From assembly GCA_947455705.1 (NCBI GenBank), contig CANGPO010000005.1:1-64000 (forward strand): 64,000 nt of DNA. Reading direction: 5' to 3'. Positions within the stretch are counted from its first letter, which is position 1. Each line of letters opens with the position of its first letter. Under the pieces are notes generated by a model. It ran no database searches. It was not told the origin of the DNA and saw only the letters and a list, made by a program, of their open reading frames with translations. A program made the translations under genes and the position numbers. Source of the stretch: Actinomycetota bacterium (GTDB lineage: Bacteria; Actinomycetota; Actinomycetes; S36-B12; CAIYMF01). Of this stretch, positions 34,134 to 42,309 are shown piece after piece.

Positions 34134-34137
34134 AGCC

Positions 34138-34560
34138 CTAGCCTACGGCCGATGAGGTTAATGGGGCGCGAAGTGAGAGCGTGGCGTCTTCGAGAACAAC
34201 CTGGGCTCCTTTGCGCTTCGTGGAGTTCACGATCACGGGGGCGGCGAGGTTCGCCGTTGAGGATGGCAGGTCTGCTCCGACCGTGACGATCAGTAGCACG
34301 AGGGCATCCGTCTCATCTGTGAGATCGAGCTGTTCGGCGATATCGTCACCGATTTCCGGGGCGTAGTCCGGAAAGAAACTAAACGAGGGCACTGCGACGA
34401 AGCGGGTACCGCTGCCATCAAGCGCATAGAGATCGAACACTGAGCCCAGCTCGTCAAGGCGCACAAGGGCCCAGTCGTGGATGTGAGGGAAGCCAGGTAT
34501 TCCATCGGCGAAATGCACGACCGGAACTTCCTGCGACTCGGCAACGCCGAGTTCGGTCAT
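34138..34560 (-). CDS. fliW: Flagellar assembly factor FliW
   Basis: A 140-residue protein that binds either CsrA or flagellin. Conserved features are FADGIPGFPHIHDWALVRLDEL and the strand pair near ADLPSSTANLAAPVIVNS. The start is the ATG preceded by GGAGGAACCG, 28 codons inside the tracked frame, about 130 bases after flgL. Paired with csrA it forms the flagellin homeostasis module described in Bacillus subtilis. Confidence 0.95.
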   Translation of the reverse strand: MTELGVAESQEVPVVHFADGIPGFPHIHDWALVRLDELGSVFDLYALDGSGTRFVAVPSFSFFPDYAPEIGDDIAEQLDLTDETDALVLLIVTVGADLPSSTANLAAPVIVNSTKRKGAQVVLEDATLSLRAPLTSSAVG

Positions 34561-34689
34561 CGGTTCCTCCCCAAGTTGTGTGGCGTGGTCTGTGTGGTCC
34601 CGGCGAAAGTCGCTGCCCGGCACCAATGTTCTTGACCCTGACATTAGCCCATCCCTACCGCTGGATTAGTGAACATGTCTGTGGCGACG

Positions 34690-35586
34690 TCAGCGGAGGA
34701 AGTCAACAAGTGAGGGCTGAACGATCGAGGCGGTCGATTTCAGTGCCGCCTGATAGGCGGCCTGCTGAAGACTGATGTTCATCAGGGTTTTCGGTAGATC
34801 GACATCTTCTATACCCGATAGTGATGACTTCAGATCTAGTTGCTTCGAGTCTGAGTTCTGCCGCACTTGTTCCACACGGCTGAAGCGCGCGCCAACGTCG
34901 GCAAGTTTGGTCACGATGGTCGATGATCGCGCGTCGATCGACGTGAGGTTACTCGCTAGAGCCGCAGTGTTGCCGCTGCTGAGATTGGCGGCGATGTTTG
35001 TCAGAAGTGTGAACACGTCGTTGCCGGTTGAATCATCACCGAACACATCGCGTCCATTCACGTCGACACGAACGCTATTGCCGGCACCCACCGTTCGCGA
35101 GACTGCAACGGAATCGCCTTGAAAGACCCCTGCCGTCGAATAGGCGGTAGCCGAGGCAGTTGCGCCACCAAAAACGGGTCGACCGAGGTAATTGGTGTTC
35201 GCATCCCCTAAGAGAGTTTGTCTCAGTGACGTCACCTCAGTAGCAAGTGCCTGCAGGCTCTGGGTGGAGTTCGATCCTGACGATAATCCTTGAACCACGA
35301 GATCGCGGACACGTCGCAATGTTGAATTGGCAGAAGTAAGGGCAGTGTCCAACGTACCGAGCCAGCCGATTCCGTCCGTCGCGTTACGAGCCCACTGCTC
35401 TTGACGTGAGATCTCGCCGCGCAGTTGTAGCGCGGAAACGGTGCCAGCCGGATCATCACTAGGCCGCGTGATTACCTTGCCACTGGACACTTCCTGTTGA
35501 AGGCGTGTCAATGCGTTCTGGTTGCTCTCCAAGCCAGCCAGAGTGCGTGCAGCAGTCATTCGCTGAGTTATGCGCATGCCGTCCAT
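34690..35586 (-). CDS. flgL: Hook-filament junction protein FlgL
   Basis: A 298-residue junction protein related to flagellin. N-terminal motif: MRITQRMTAARTLAGLESNQNALTRLQQEVSSG (in part), and SRPSDDPAGT-like RPSDDPAGTVSALQLRGEI. The C-terminal helices end in DLPKTLMNISLQQAAYQAALK. It lies 14 bases downstream of flgK. The ATG is preceded by GAGG; an ATG three codons later is also possible. Confidence 0.95.
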   Translation of the reverse strand: MDGMRITQRMTAARTLAGLESNQNALTRLQQEVSSGKVITRPSDDPAGTVSALQLRGEISRQEQWARNATDGIGWLGTLDTALTSANSTLRRVRDLVVQGLSSGSNSTQSLQALATEVTSLRQTLLGDANTNYLGRPVFGGATASATAYSTAGVFQGDSVAVSRTVGAGNSVRVDVNGRDVFGDDSTGNDVFTLLTNIAANLSSGNTAALASNLTSIDARSSTIVTKLADVGARFSRVEQVRQNSDSKQLDLKSSLSGIEDVDLPKTLMNISLQQAAYQAALKSTASIVQPSLVDFLR

Positions 35587-35600
35587 GTCCTACCTCGCGG

Positions 35601-36992
35601 TTATCTGCCGGCCAAACCGGTTCGGTTGATGAGAGTGTCAAGCAGTTGATCGACAGCTGTGAGGACGCGACCCGATGCTTCGTATGCGCGTTGGTAAGTG
35701 ACGAGGTTCGTCATCTCTTCATCGATGCTGACCCCCGAGGTCGATTCGCGAGCATCATCGATCTGAGTTGTCACGCTGCTCTGCGTCGTCGAGCGAAGAT
35801 TTGCGTTCGACGTTGCGATGCCAAGATTTACGACGAGTGAGTGGTATTCGGCATTTGGGCCGTTCACGTCGCCCGCCAACCTAGCCAGAGCATCGGCGTT
35901 ACTGCCGTCCTTCGAGGCACCCGCTGCTCCGGGTGGTTGATTGGATGCAGCCAGGAGTGCTGGATCAGTGATGGCAACGCTGATGTTGGCAGCGGTCGTG
36001 CCTGTTAAGAACGCGCCGCCAGGATTTCCGTTGGCGTCGTAGGTGGGGTGAGTGCCCGTCGATGCATGAACGGCGTTGACGCTTGTTACCAATTGCGCTG
36101 CAACGGCATCCAACTTTGATTTCCACGTAGGCACGATGTTGTTGATGGTGTCCAACAGGCCGGCTGCGGTTCCGCCTACCCCGGTGGCAGTGCTGCCATC
36201 CTTGTCCCACGTCAACCGCGTTCCGCTGGAATCGGTTGTGGCACTCAGGGTTTCGGCTCGGTTACCTCGAACGATTGCAGTTCCGCCGACGTAGACACCC
36301 ATGCTTCCGTTGGCATCCGTGCGTGCCTGGCCGCCGACGAGTTGGGCAAGAGTGTCGGCCAAGTTGTCGCGTTGATCGAGCAGTTCATTCACCGGAACGC
36401 CGCTCTTGCCGCCCTGAAGGATTGCCGTGTTGAGGGCTGCAAGGTTCGCCGCGGCGGTGTTGATTTGGGTTGCAATCGCACTGAGCTTTTCGACGTTGTT
36501 GGAGCTAAGCGCATCGAGTGATGTGCTGGTCTGGTTCAGCCACGTAGCGACAGTGTTCGCCTTTGCGATGACTTGAGAGCGGGCAGCCGGATCACTCGGG
36601 TTGTTGGCTACGTCGCCGAAGCCGCTCCACATCGAGTCGAGCATGCTTTGCAGGCCGTTCGAGCTCGGCTCCGGAAAGAGCGACTCGATCTGGCTCAAGG
36701 CGTCAGATGTTGCGCCAAGTGCGCCCTGGCTGGCATGTGCATCGCGTGATCGCACATCTTGGAACGCATCGCGAAGACGCTGAACATCGGCAATACGTAC
36801 TCCACCGTTGCTCCCGTCGTACTTTGCCCAGATGGCCGGTTGCGTGGGTGCGCCAATCGCCTCGGAGACTAGGCGCTGACGTGTGTAACCGGCGGTGTTC
36901 GCGTTCGCGACGTTCTGGCCGGTCACGTCCATGCCTCTGCGGGCAGCCATCAATCCTGACAGGGCCAAGTTCAGGGTTGAGAAATCACTCAT
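35601..36992 (-). CDS. flgK: Hook-filament junction protein FlgK
   Basis: A 463-residue junction protein. The axial N-terminus is STLNLALSGLMAARRGMDVTGQNVANANTAGY (in part: DVTGQNVANANTAGYTRQRL), and the C-terminus contains SIDEEMTNLVTYQRAYEASGRVL. The central region is variable. The start used is the ATG one base after the flgN stop, 15 codons inside the tracked frame, with GGTGAG upstream. Confidence 0.95.
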   Translation of the reverse strand: MSDFSTLNLALSGLMAARRGMDVTGQNVANANTAGYTRQRLVSEAIGAPTQPAIWAKYDGSNGGVRIADVQRLRDAFQDVRSRDAHASQGALGATSDALSQIESLFPEPSSNGLQSMLDSMWSGFGDVANNPSDPAARSQVIAKANTVATWLNQTSTSLDALSSNNVEKLSAIATQINTAAANLAALNTAILQGGKSGVPVNELLDQRDNLADTLAQLVGGQARTDANGSMGVYVGGTAIVRGNRAETLSATTDSSGTRLTWDKDGSTATGVGGTAAGLLDTINNIVPTWKSKLDAVAAQLVTSVNAVHASTGTHPTYDANGNPGGAFLTGTTAANISVAITDPALLAASNQPPGAAGASKDGSNADALARLAGDVNGPNAEYHSLVVNLGIATSNANLRSTTQSSVTTQIDDARESTSGVSIDEEMTNLVTYQRAYEASGRVLTAVDQLLDTLINRTGLAGR

Positions 36993-36993
36993 C

Positions 36994-37482
36994 TCACAGC
37001 TCACCATCCACGAGCACATGTCGACGAGCTGGTCCATCTCGACGTCCGCGTGCTTCGTAGGTTGAGTTGTTGATTCCGTCTTCTAGCCCTTGCAGTAGAG
37101 GTAGTGCGGCTGATTGCGCCGATCTAACAAGATCCCTGTTAGCTCCGCCGGCGGTTTCGATTCGTGAGGCTAAGTCAAGGAATGCCTTGTGGTGATCACT
37201 CAGGATGTCCGACCACGGTTGAGGGGCTGCCTTGGCGATGTGGCGAAGGCTTGGTTGCGAGCCGAGGTTGAGTTCTTGCCCGACCTCTTCAACGGCGATG
37301 GCGCGGCGTAACTCGGCCTGTCCGAGAACCTCGACGACAGCGTCAACCTCGCGAGCGGCAACAGCGAGCCACTCTGTGCGCCCCGTGGTCAGCATCAGCT
37401 GCTGGGTCTGCAACTTGTAGAGGAGCAACTCGAGCACTTCTCGTTCGCGCCAAAGCAGCGCAGATAGGTCGTTGAGGCTCAT
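36994..37482 (-). CDS. flgN: FlgN-like export chaperone for FlgK/FlgL
   Basis: A 162-residue helical protein (LSALLWREREVLELLLYKLQ near the start) with the size and hydrophobic-helix pattern of FlgN, which escorts FlgK and FlgL to the export gate. Sequence conservation is low, so the call rests mainly on being the first gene before flgK and flgL. The start is the ATG 15 codons inside the tracked frame; AGGAT lies 12 bases upstream. Confidence 0.83.
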   Translation of the reverse strand: MSLNDLSALLWREREVLELLLYKLQTQQLMLTTGRTEWLAVAAREVDAVVEVLGQAELRRAIAVEEVGQELNLGSQPSLRHIAKAAPQPWSDILSDHHKAFLDLASRIETAGGANRDLVRSAQSAALPLLQGLEDGINNSTYEARGRRDGPARRHVLVDGEL

Positions 37483-37517
37483 CGTTGAACACCATCCTGG
37501 GCAATCGTCATACCCGC

Positions 37518-37545
37518 CCATCGTCAACGCGCTACTGATCCTGAC
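37518..37545 (-). promoter_or_regulatory. Sigma-28-like promoter candidate of flgN-flgK-flgL-fliW-csrA
   Basis: The minus strand reads GTCAG, 15 bases, GACGATGG, about 36 bases before flgN. Both words have one or two differences from the best copies, but spacing is exact. Confidence 0.5.
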
Positions 37546-37741
37546 TGTTTTTGAATCAGTGTTGACTCACAGGGAGCCGTGGAATCACAGCAGGAAACGG
37601 CATTGGTGGCTCTGTTGACCCGAACGGGCGACATTCGCATCCACGGGTTGCTTCGCCGGATGGCTGGCCTCGATATTTGCTGACCACAGGGCTTACTTCA
37701 AGATTTAGTAAAGATAAATGCAAGAAAGTCTTCTCAAAGGC

Positions 37742-37769
37742 TCAAGGAAACCTCAAGAACCGCCGAAAT
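37742..37769 (+). promoter_or_regulatory. Sigma-28-like promoter candidate of fliA
   Basis: The sequence is TCAAG, 15 bases, GCCGAAAT, about 165 bases before fliA. If real, the sigma factor would activate its own gene. The -35 word is the most divergent of the set, and the leader would be long. Confidence 0.5.
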
Positions 37770-37932
37770 GTGATGAGAAGCACCCGCAAGACCGACTTTA
37801 CGACCCGATCGGCCCGGCCACCTCGGCCAAACGCAGGATGCAAAGCCACGACATGGAAGACATCGCCCACAGGTTGTTCCTGACTCACCTGGCCGGATTA
37901 ACACCGGACAGGCGCTTGCAAAGGGGAAGTAA

Positions 37933-38790
37933 ATGAGTGACGCAACACCGGGTACGCCCGATGAACTGATCGAGTCCCACATTCCGCTCGTTGGTCACAT
38001 CGTGGCCGAGGTCGCCTCACGGCTGCCCGCCCATGTGTCCAAGGATGATTTGCACAGTGCCGGACTCGTCGGATTGGTTCAGGCCGGTGCGGCCTATCAG
38101 GCTGAACGGGGTGTGCCATTTCGTCGGTATGCGGCCATGCGCATTCGCGGCGCCATCGTTGACGAACTACGTGCAGCTGACTGGGCGAGCCGCTCCAGTC
38201 GCGCCCAGGGTCGACGCCGAGATGTCGCAGTAGAGCAGCTAGGTGCGGCACTCGGCCGCACGCCAAATCAGGCTGAGATCGCTAGCTTCCTTGGCGTAAC
38301 GGTCGCCGAGTTAGACCAGGTTGATGAGCAACTCAAGCGCACCGTGGTTCTGTCGCTTGATGCTGCTCTTGATCCTGATGCTTTCGCTGGAGTTAAGTCG
38401 TCTGACCCGACTCCAGAGGACTACTTGATCGAAGGTGAGCAGCTCGTTTATCTACGTGCAGCCGTCGAGAATCTCGATGAGCGCCTGCGCACAGTAGTGA
38501 CGATGTACTTCTTGGAAGGTAAGCCGATGGCTGACATCGCGTCGAAACTCGGCGTGGGTGAGTCACGGATTTCACAGATGCGCGCCGAAGCACTTGAGCT
38601 TTTGAAGGATGGCATCAACAGCCAACTCGATCCAGACCAGGTGAAGCCAGTTGGACGCGAGGGGGGATGTGTTGAGCGCCGCCGTGCGACCTACTTTGCG
38701 GCAGTGGCTGCCTCGTCAACCTTTCGCACCATGACGGCTACAGACGAAGAGATTCCAGCCGCGCGCTCTGCACGGGTAGGCGTGGCTTAA
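37933..38790 (+). CDS. fliA: RNA polymerase sigma factor for flagellar genes (FliA/WhiG type)
   Basis: A 285-residue group 3 sigma factor. Region 2 is visible as HVSKDDLHSAGLVGLVQAGAAY and PFRRYAAMRIRGAIVDELRAAD. Region 3 follows (LGRTPNQAEIASFLGV), and region 4 ends with a helix-turn-helix (MADIASKLGVGESRISQMRAEA). The last 50 residues form an extra tail not typical of the family. The start follows AAAGGGGAAGTAA. It should direct polymerase to TAAA-N15-GCCGATAA-type promoters, and matching candidates are spread through this locus. Confidence 0.93.
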   Translation: MSDATPGTPDELIESHIPLVGHIVAEVASRLPAHVSKDDLHSAGLVGLVQAGAAYQAERGVPFRRYAAMRIRGAIVDELRAADWASRSSRAQGRRRDVAVEQLGAALGRTPNQAEIASFLGVTVAELDQVDEQLKRTVVLSLDAALDPDAFAGVKSSDPTPEDYLIEGEQLVYLRAAVENLDERLRTVVTMYFLEGKPMADIASKLGVGESRISQMRAEALELLKDGINSQLDPDQVKPVGREGGCVERRRATYFAAVAASSTFRTMTATDEEIPAARSARVGVA

Positions 38791-38890
38791 AGATTCTCAA
38801 TTCGTGTCATCTACTGGGGTGATGGCGCGAAGTCCCGGCTAGGTAACTAGCTCACAGTTTGCCCCCAGAAGAAAAAGATTCTGAAAAAAC

Positions 38891-38918
38891 CTCAGAGTCA
38901 GATCCGCATCACCGATGA
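38891..38918 (+). promoter_or_regulatory. Sigma-28-like promoter of flagellin
   Basis: The sequence is CTCAG, 15 bases, ACCGATGA, about 60 bases before the flagellin start. It matches the basal-body operon promoter in 12 of 13 motif bases. The upstream flank is A-rich (GAAAAAAC), which could act as an UP element. Confidence 0.78.
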
Positions 38919-38927
38919 GGGCAATGT

Positions 38928-38945
38928 CGGTTCACGGATGAGCCG
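38928..38945 (+). promoter_or_regulatory. Candidate CsrA-binding hairpin 1 in flagellin leader
   Basis: CGGTTC and GAGCCG form a 6-bp stem (one G-U pair) that displays the hexaloop ACGGAT, with GGA in the loop. This is the preferred form of a CsrA site. It lies about 35 bases before the start codon. Confidence 0.65.
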
Positions 38946-38956
38946 GTATCAGGTAA

Positions 38957-38988
38957 GAGACCATATCAAGGAGGAAATCATGGGTCTC
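38957..38988 (+). promoter_or_regulatory. Candidate CsrA-binding hairpin 2 over flagellin ribosome binding site
   Basis: GAGACC and GGTCTC can pair over 6 bp, placing the AAGGAGG ribosome binding site and the ATG in the 20-base loop. CsrA bound to the loop GGA would block ribosome entry, as on hag mRNA in Bacillus. Confidence 0.6.
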
Positions 38989-39804
38989 CGCATTAATCAG
39001 AACATCGCGGCAATGAACGCGTACCGCAATCTGTCGGTAACGTCGGGCCAGATGGAAAAGTCACTGGAGAAGCTTTCGAGCGGCTTCCGAATCAACCGCG
39101 CTGCCGACGATGCTGCCGGCCTCGCAATCTCTGAGGGTCTGCGTTCGCAGATCGGCGGCCTCAAGACGGCCGTCCGCAACGCTCAGGACGGCGTCAGTGT
39201 TGTACAAACTGCTGAAGGTGCACTCACCGAGGTTCACTCAATTCTTCAGCGTGTTCGTGACCTGTCAGTACAGGCAGCAAACGACGGTTCCAACAACACC
39301 ACGTCACTGTCGGCAATCCAGTCTGAAATCACTCAGCTGGGTCAGGCTCTGACTGACATTGCTGGACGCACGAACTTCAACGGTAAGAACCTACTTGATG
39401 GTTCGAACGCCACGTTGACGTTCCAGGTAGGTGCCAATAGCGGTGACTCAGCTACCGTCACCCTGACCGATATCACGGCAGTGGCCACGGCCGTTACCGC
39501 CATCGATGTGACAGCCGCTGGTGGTGGCGCTGCAGGAATCACGGCAGTCGATACCCAGATCGGTACCGTTTCAAGCGCTCGAGCAGCACTTGGTGCTTCG
39601 CAGAACTACCTCGAGCACACCGTCAACAGCTTGAATGTTGCTGTTGAGAACATCTCCGCCTCTGAAAGCCGCATCCGCGACACGGATATGGCACAGGAGA
39701 TGGTGCAGTTCACCCGTTCGCAGATCCTCTCGCAGGCTGGTACCGCGATGTTGGCTCAGGCGAACAGTGCACCACAGGGTGTGCTCCAGCTGCTCCGCGG
39801 CTAA
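38980..39804 (+). CDS. fliC: Flagellin
   Basis: A 274-residue filament protein, short for a flagellin, with only D0, D1 and a small central region. The N-terminus has GLRINQNIAAMNAYRNL and GFRINRAADDAAGLAISEGL. The C-terminus has ESRIRDTDMAQEMVQFTRSQ and ends in a helix that interlocks in the filament. A perfect AAGGAGG lies 7 bases before the ATG; the tracked frame starts 14 codons too early. It is the only flagellin in the window. Its leader has two candidate CsrA sites and a strong sigma-28-like promoter. Confidence 0.97.
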   Translation: MGLRINQNIAAMNAYRNLSVTSGQMEKSLEKLSSGFRINRAADDAAGLAISEGLRSQIGGLKTAVRNAQDGVSVVQTAEGALTEVHSILQRVRDLSVQAANDGSNNTTSLSAIQSEITQLGQALTDIAGRTNFNGKNLLDGSNATLTFQVGANSGDSATVTLTDITAVATAVTAIDVTAAGGGAAGITAVDTQIGTVSSARAALGASQNYLEHTVNSLNVAVENISASESRIRDTDMAQEMVQFTRSQILSQAGTAMLAQANSAPQGVLQLLRG

Positions 39805-39809
39805 ACACA

Positions 39810-39837
39810 CTAAGCCTTATGTCACCATCGCCGATGG
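39810..39837 (+). promoter_or_regulatory. Sigma-28-like promoter of fliD-fliS-fliT
   Basis: The sequence is CTAAG, 15 bases, GCCGATGG, beginning just 6 bases after the flagellin stop. It lies upstream of the flagellin terminator hairpin, so its transcripts would have to pass that hairpin to reach fliD. Confidence 0.65.
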
Positions 39838-39859
39838 TGAGTCATGAGGTTTGGTGAGA

Positions 39860-39901
39860 GCCGGGGGGAGCAGCAGCCGATGAGGTTCTGTTCCCCCCGG
39901 C
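39860..39901 (+). terminator. Hairpin between flagellin and fliD
   Basis: GCCGGGGGGA and TCCCCCCGGC pair perfectly, extended inward by a G-U pair and CAG/CTG, for a stem of about 14 bp. It probably limits readthrough from the strong flagellin transcript into fliD. Confidence 0.7.
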
Positions 39902-39937
39902 CACAAACATTTGTGGGCAAGTGAGGGGGTATGACAG

Positions 39938-41248
39938 ATGGCGAATTCCGTTTCGGGCGTTGGCACTATTAACGTCGCAAATATGGTCAACCAGCTGATG
40001 TCCGTTGAGGGTAATCAGCAAATCCTGCTTAAGCAGAAAGCTGCCGCGCAGCAGAGCGCAATCACCGCCTTGCAGTCGATCAACTCTGGGATGCTCAATC
40101 TCAAGACCCTGAGCGAAGGAATCATCGGCGCGGGCGTGACTACCCAGCCGTGGAACAATCTCGCCGGTACATCCTCCGACACATCCATTTCTGTAACTGC
40201 GGGTACTGGTGCCCAGGCGGGCACGTACAACGTGACGGTCGACCAGCTTGCGACAGCGCAACAGACTACGTATGCCACGTCTGTGGCGATGGCCGATAAA
40301 GTTGCCGCGGCCGCCACTCTCGTCATTTCAGGTGCAGCTGGAACGCCACCTACGACGGTAAACGTCGGCACTGGAACGCTGTCCGAGGTTGTTGCCGCCA
40401 TTAATGCGGCTCCGGCAGCTGGTGTTAGCGCAACTGCTGTTCAGATTGCGCCCGGCCAATTCAAACTTCTGTTGACGTCGAAAGTCACCGGTTCGTCCGG
40501 CGGATTCTCCGTCACGGGGATGGTCGACGACTCACAGCTCGTCAATGCCACCGTTGCCCAGGACGCGAAGGTGACCGTTCCCGGAATTGGGCAGATCACG
40601 TCGACGTCGAATACGTTTCAGAATGTCTTTCCAGGCGTAACGTTCACCGTCACCAAGCCAGCAACTACGGCAACGTTGACCGTTGCCAACGACGCTACGG
40701 GGATGACGTCCCAGGTGCAGAAACTGGTTGACGCCCTCAACAGTGTGCTGACGACCATAAGTGCTAAGTCCGCATACGACACCACCAACAAGAAGGCCGG
40801 TCCGCTCACTGGAAGTCCGGTAGCGACATCCTTGAGTGATCAGCTTTCTGATGCAGTGTTCTCGCCGACTCCGGGTGATTCCTTGTCGCAGATTGGCATC
40901 CAAACGACGCGACAGGGCACCTACAGTTTTGATGCGTCTGCGTTCACCGCGAAGCTCAACAGCGATCCGGACTCCGCCCAGCGGCTGGTTGAAGGCTTGG
41001 CTACGCGGCTACAGGCGATTTCTAGTTCGGTAACCCGTATTGGCACTGGGCAGGTCAGCATCGCCATCGACGGTGGTAACTCGGTTCTCAAGACTCTGAA
41101 CGATCAAGTAGCAGACTGGGATCTGCGCTTGGCTGACATGCGCGCCTCATACACACGACAGTTCTCGGCGTTGAATACGACGCTGGCCAAAATGCAAGAC
41201 CAACAGAGCTGGTTAGCCAATCAGTTCTCAACAATGAGTGCTGGTTAG
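39938..41248 (+). CDS. fliD: Filament cap protein FliD
   Basis: A 436-residue filament cap that guides flagellin folding at the tip. The N-terminal region (INVANMVNQLMSVEGNQQILL) and the C-terminal FliD_C part (LSQIGIQTTRQGTYSFDAS, followed by a coiled coil ending QDQQSWLANQFSTM) are typical. The middle is Thr/Ala-rich and variable. The ATG follows GAGGGGG, and fliS starts 8 bases after the stop. Confidence 0.95.
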   Translation: MANSVSGVGTINVANMVNQLMSVEGNQQILLKQKAAAQQSAITALQSINSGMLNLKTLSEGIIGAGVTTQPWNNLAGTSSDTSISVTAGTGAQAGTYNVTVDQLATAQQTTYATSVAMADKVAAAATLVISGAAGTPPTTVNVGTGTLSEVVAAINAAPAAGVSATAVQIAPGQFKLLLTSKVTGSSGGFSVTGMVDDSQLVNATVAQDAKVTVPGIGQITSTSNTFQNVFPGVTFTVTKPATTATLTVANDATGMTSQVQKLVDALNSVLTTISAKSAYDTTNKKAGPLTGSPVATSLSDQLSDAVFSPTPGDSLSQIGIQTTRQGTYSFDASAFTAKLNSDPDSAQRLVEGLATRLQAISSSVTRIGTGQVSIAIDGGNSVLKTLNDQVADWDLRLADMRASYTRQFSALNTTLAKMQDQQSWLANQFSTMSAG

Positions 41249-41256
41249 GGGCCACG

Positions 41257-41676
41257 ATGTCTCATCTGACGAATCGCGTTCACGCCGCCTACCAGAGCGA
41301 CGGTGTCACGACGGCGTCTCCAGGCCGCCTGATTGTCATGCTCTATGACCGTCTGCTGATTGACTTGGATCGTGCTGAAGCGGCTCTGAATTCGCACCAG
41401 TCCTCGCACGAGCATCTGCTTCACGCGCAAGACATCGTGCTCGAGCTTCGGGTCAGCTTGGACATAGCTGTCTGGGATGGTGCCGCGGCACTCGCGGGAA
41501 TCTATACGTTCGTCTACCAAGAACTTGTGCTTGCAAATGTGAAGCGGGACGCGAACCGAGTCGCGGCCTGCCGTCAATTACTCAAGCCACTGCGTGACGC
41601 GTGGGCGCAGGTGCTCGAGTCGCAGCAAGGCCCGCGTGCAGGTGCGCAGCCGCTCGACATCGGACTCACCGCGTGA
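41257..41676 (+). CDS. fliS: Flagellin export chaperone FliS
   Basis: A 139-residue helical chaperone that holds flagellin before export. The family pattern includes AAYQSDGVTTASPGRLIVMLYDRLLIDL. The gene order fliD-fliS is conserved in most bacteria. The stop overlaps the next gene by 4 bases. Confidence 0.95.
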   Translation: MSHLTNRVHAAYQSDGVTTASPGRLIVMLYDRLLIDLDRAEAALNSHQSSHEHLLHAQDIVLELRVSLDIAVWDGAAALAGIYTFVYQELVLANVKRDANRVAACRQLLKPLRDAWAQVLESQQGPRAGAQPLDIGLTA

Positions 41677-42098
41677 CCCAACAAACGTCACCCATCGGCC
41701 CGACGCCTTCGCAGCGGGTCGATAGTGCGTCGACCACTTTCGCTCTTTCGGGCACGCCCGCACCGATGGGCGCTTCAGCGGTTCAGAGCTCGACGTTGGC
41801 CGAGTGGGCTGCGGTTTTGGACTCGCTAGAGAGCGACCTACGCAATGCTGAATGGCTGCTCTCGCACGGAGTTGGGGAAGCGGAGGTTCTTGCTGCGTCA
41901 TGGTGCGCACCTGAGAACCTCGGCCCGCTGCCGGCGCAGTACGCGCAATGGGTGCAGTCCCTGCTGGAACGGCAGGCGCAGATGTACACCCGACTGTTGT
42001 CTGCAACCTCTCGCACACGGCAGCGGGGTACCTATTTCACGTCACCAGGGTCCCGTGCACAGGGCGCCCAGTCGCGGTTTGTGGACGCCCGCGCGTAG
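41673..42098 (+). CDS. FliT-like small protein after fliS
   Basis: A 141-residue protein with no strong match that I recognise. Position after fliD and fliS, a central helical stretch (LAEWAAVLDSLESDLRNAEWLL) and small size suggest a FliT-type chaperone for FliD. The first 40 residues are Ser/Thr/Pro-rich and the tail is basic. The start is GTG overlapping the fliS stop, 24 codons inside the tracked frame. Confidence 0.55.
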   Translation: MTQQTSPIGPTPSQRVDSASTTFALSGTPAPMGASAVQSSTLAEWAAVLDSLESDLRNAEWLLSHGVGEAEVLAASWCAPENLGPLPAQYAQWVQSLLERQAQMYTRLLSATSRTRQRGTYFTSPGSRAQGAQSRFVDARA

Positions 42099-42197
42099 CG
42101 GCTTCGATCTCAACACGTCTGCATATCCTCAAGCCCTCACGGGGTTTCACTTGTCACCGCGCTACGAGGTCATCGCACCGACGTGGGACGGGCCTAA

Positions 42198-42262
42198 AAC
42201 AGTTCTAACCCAAGACGGCTTCGGTGTGAAGGTACCGATACCGCACTTGGGTTAGAACTGTT
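42198..42262. repeat. 17-bp perfect inverted repeat at convergent gene ends
   Basis: AACAGTTCTAACCCAAG at 42198-42214 is exactly complementary to 42246-42262, with a 31-base centre that itself can form TCGGT/ACCGA. It lies 100 bases past the fliT-like gene and 48 bases past the converging chemoreceptor, so it may end transcription from both sides. A small mobile or regulatory element is an alternative. Confidence 0.6.
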
Positions 42263-42264
42263 AG

Positions 42265-42297
42265 GAGGTAGAGCTGGCCTCGAGGCAGCCCTACCTC
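42265..42297 (-). terminator. Hairpin after chemoreceptor gene
   Basis: GAGGTAG and CTACCTC pair, continued inward by GCTG/CAGC after one mismatch. It lies 12 bases beyond the stop of the minus-strand chemoreceptor. Confidence 0.55.
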
Positions 42298-42309
42298 GTC
42301 TGTGGATGG

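Larger units (their letters stand above)
37483..37932. other. Divergent intergenic region between flgN and fliA
   Basis: About 450 bases without a gene. It holds one sigma-28-like promoter candidate facing each way. The stretch around 37680-37760 is A-rich compared with its surroundings. A 68-residue frame here is basic and low in complexity and shows no FlgM resemblance, so no anti-sigma gene was found. Confidence 0.7.

Noticed and set aside
37677-37883. Possible FlgM in the flgN-fliA gap (68-residue frame)
   Set aside because: Basic, low-complexity sequence without the C-terminal sigma-binding helices of FlgM, and it spans a promoter candidate.
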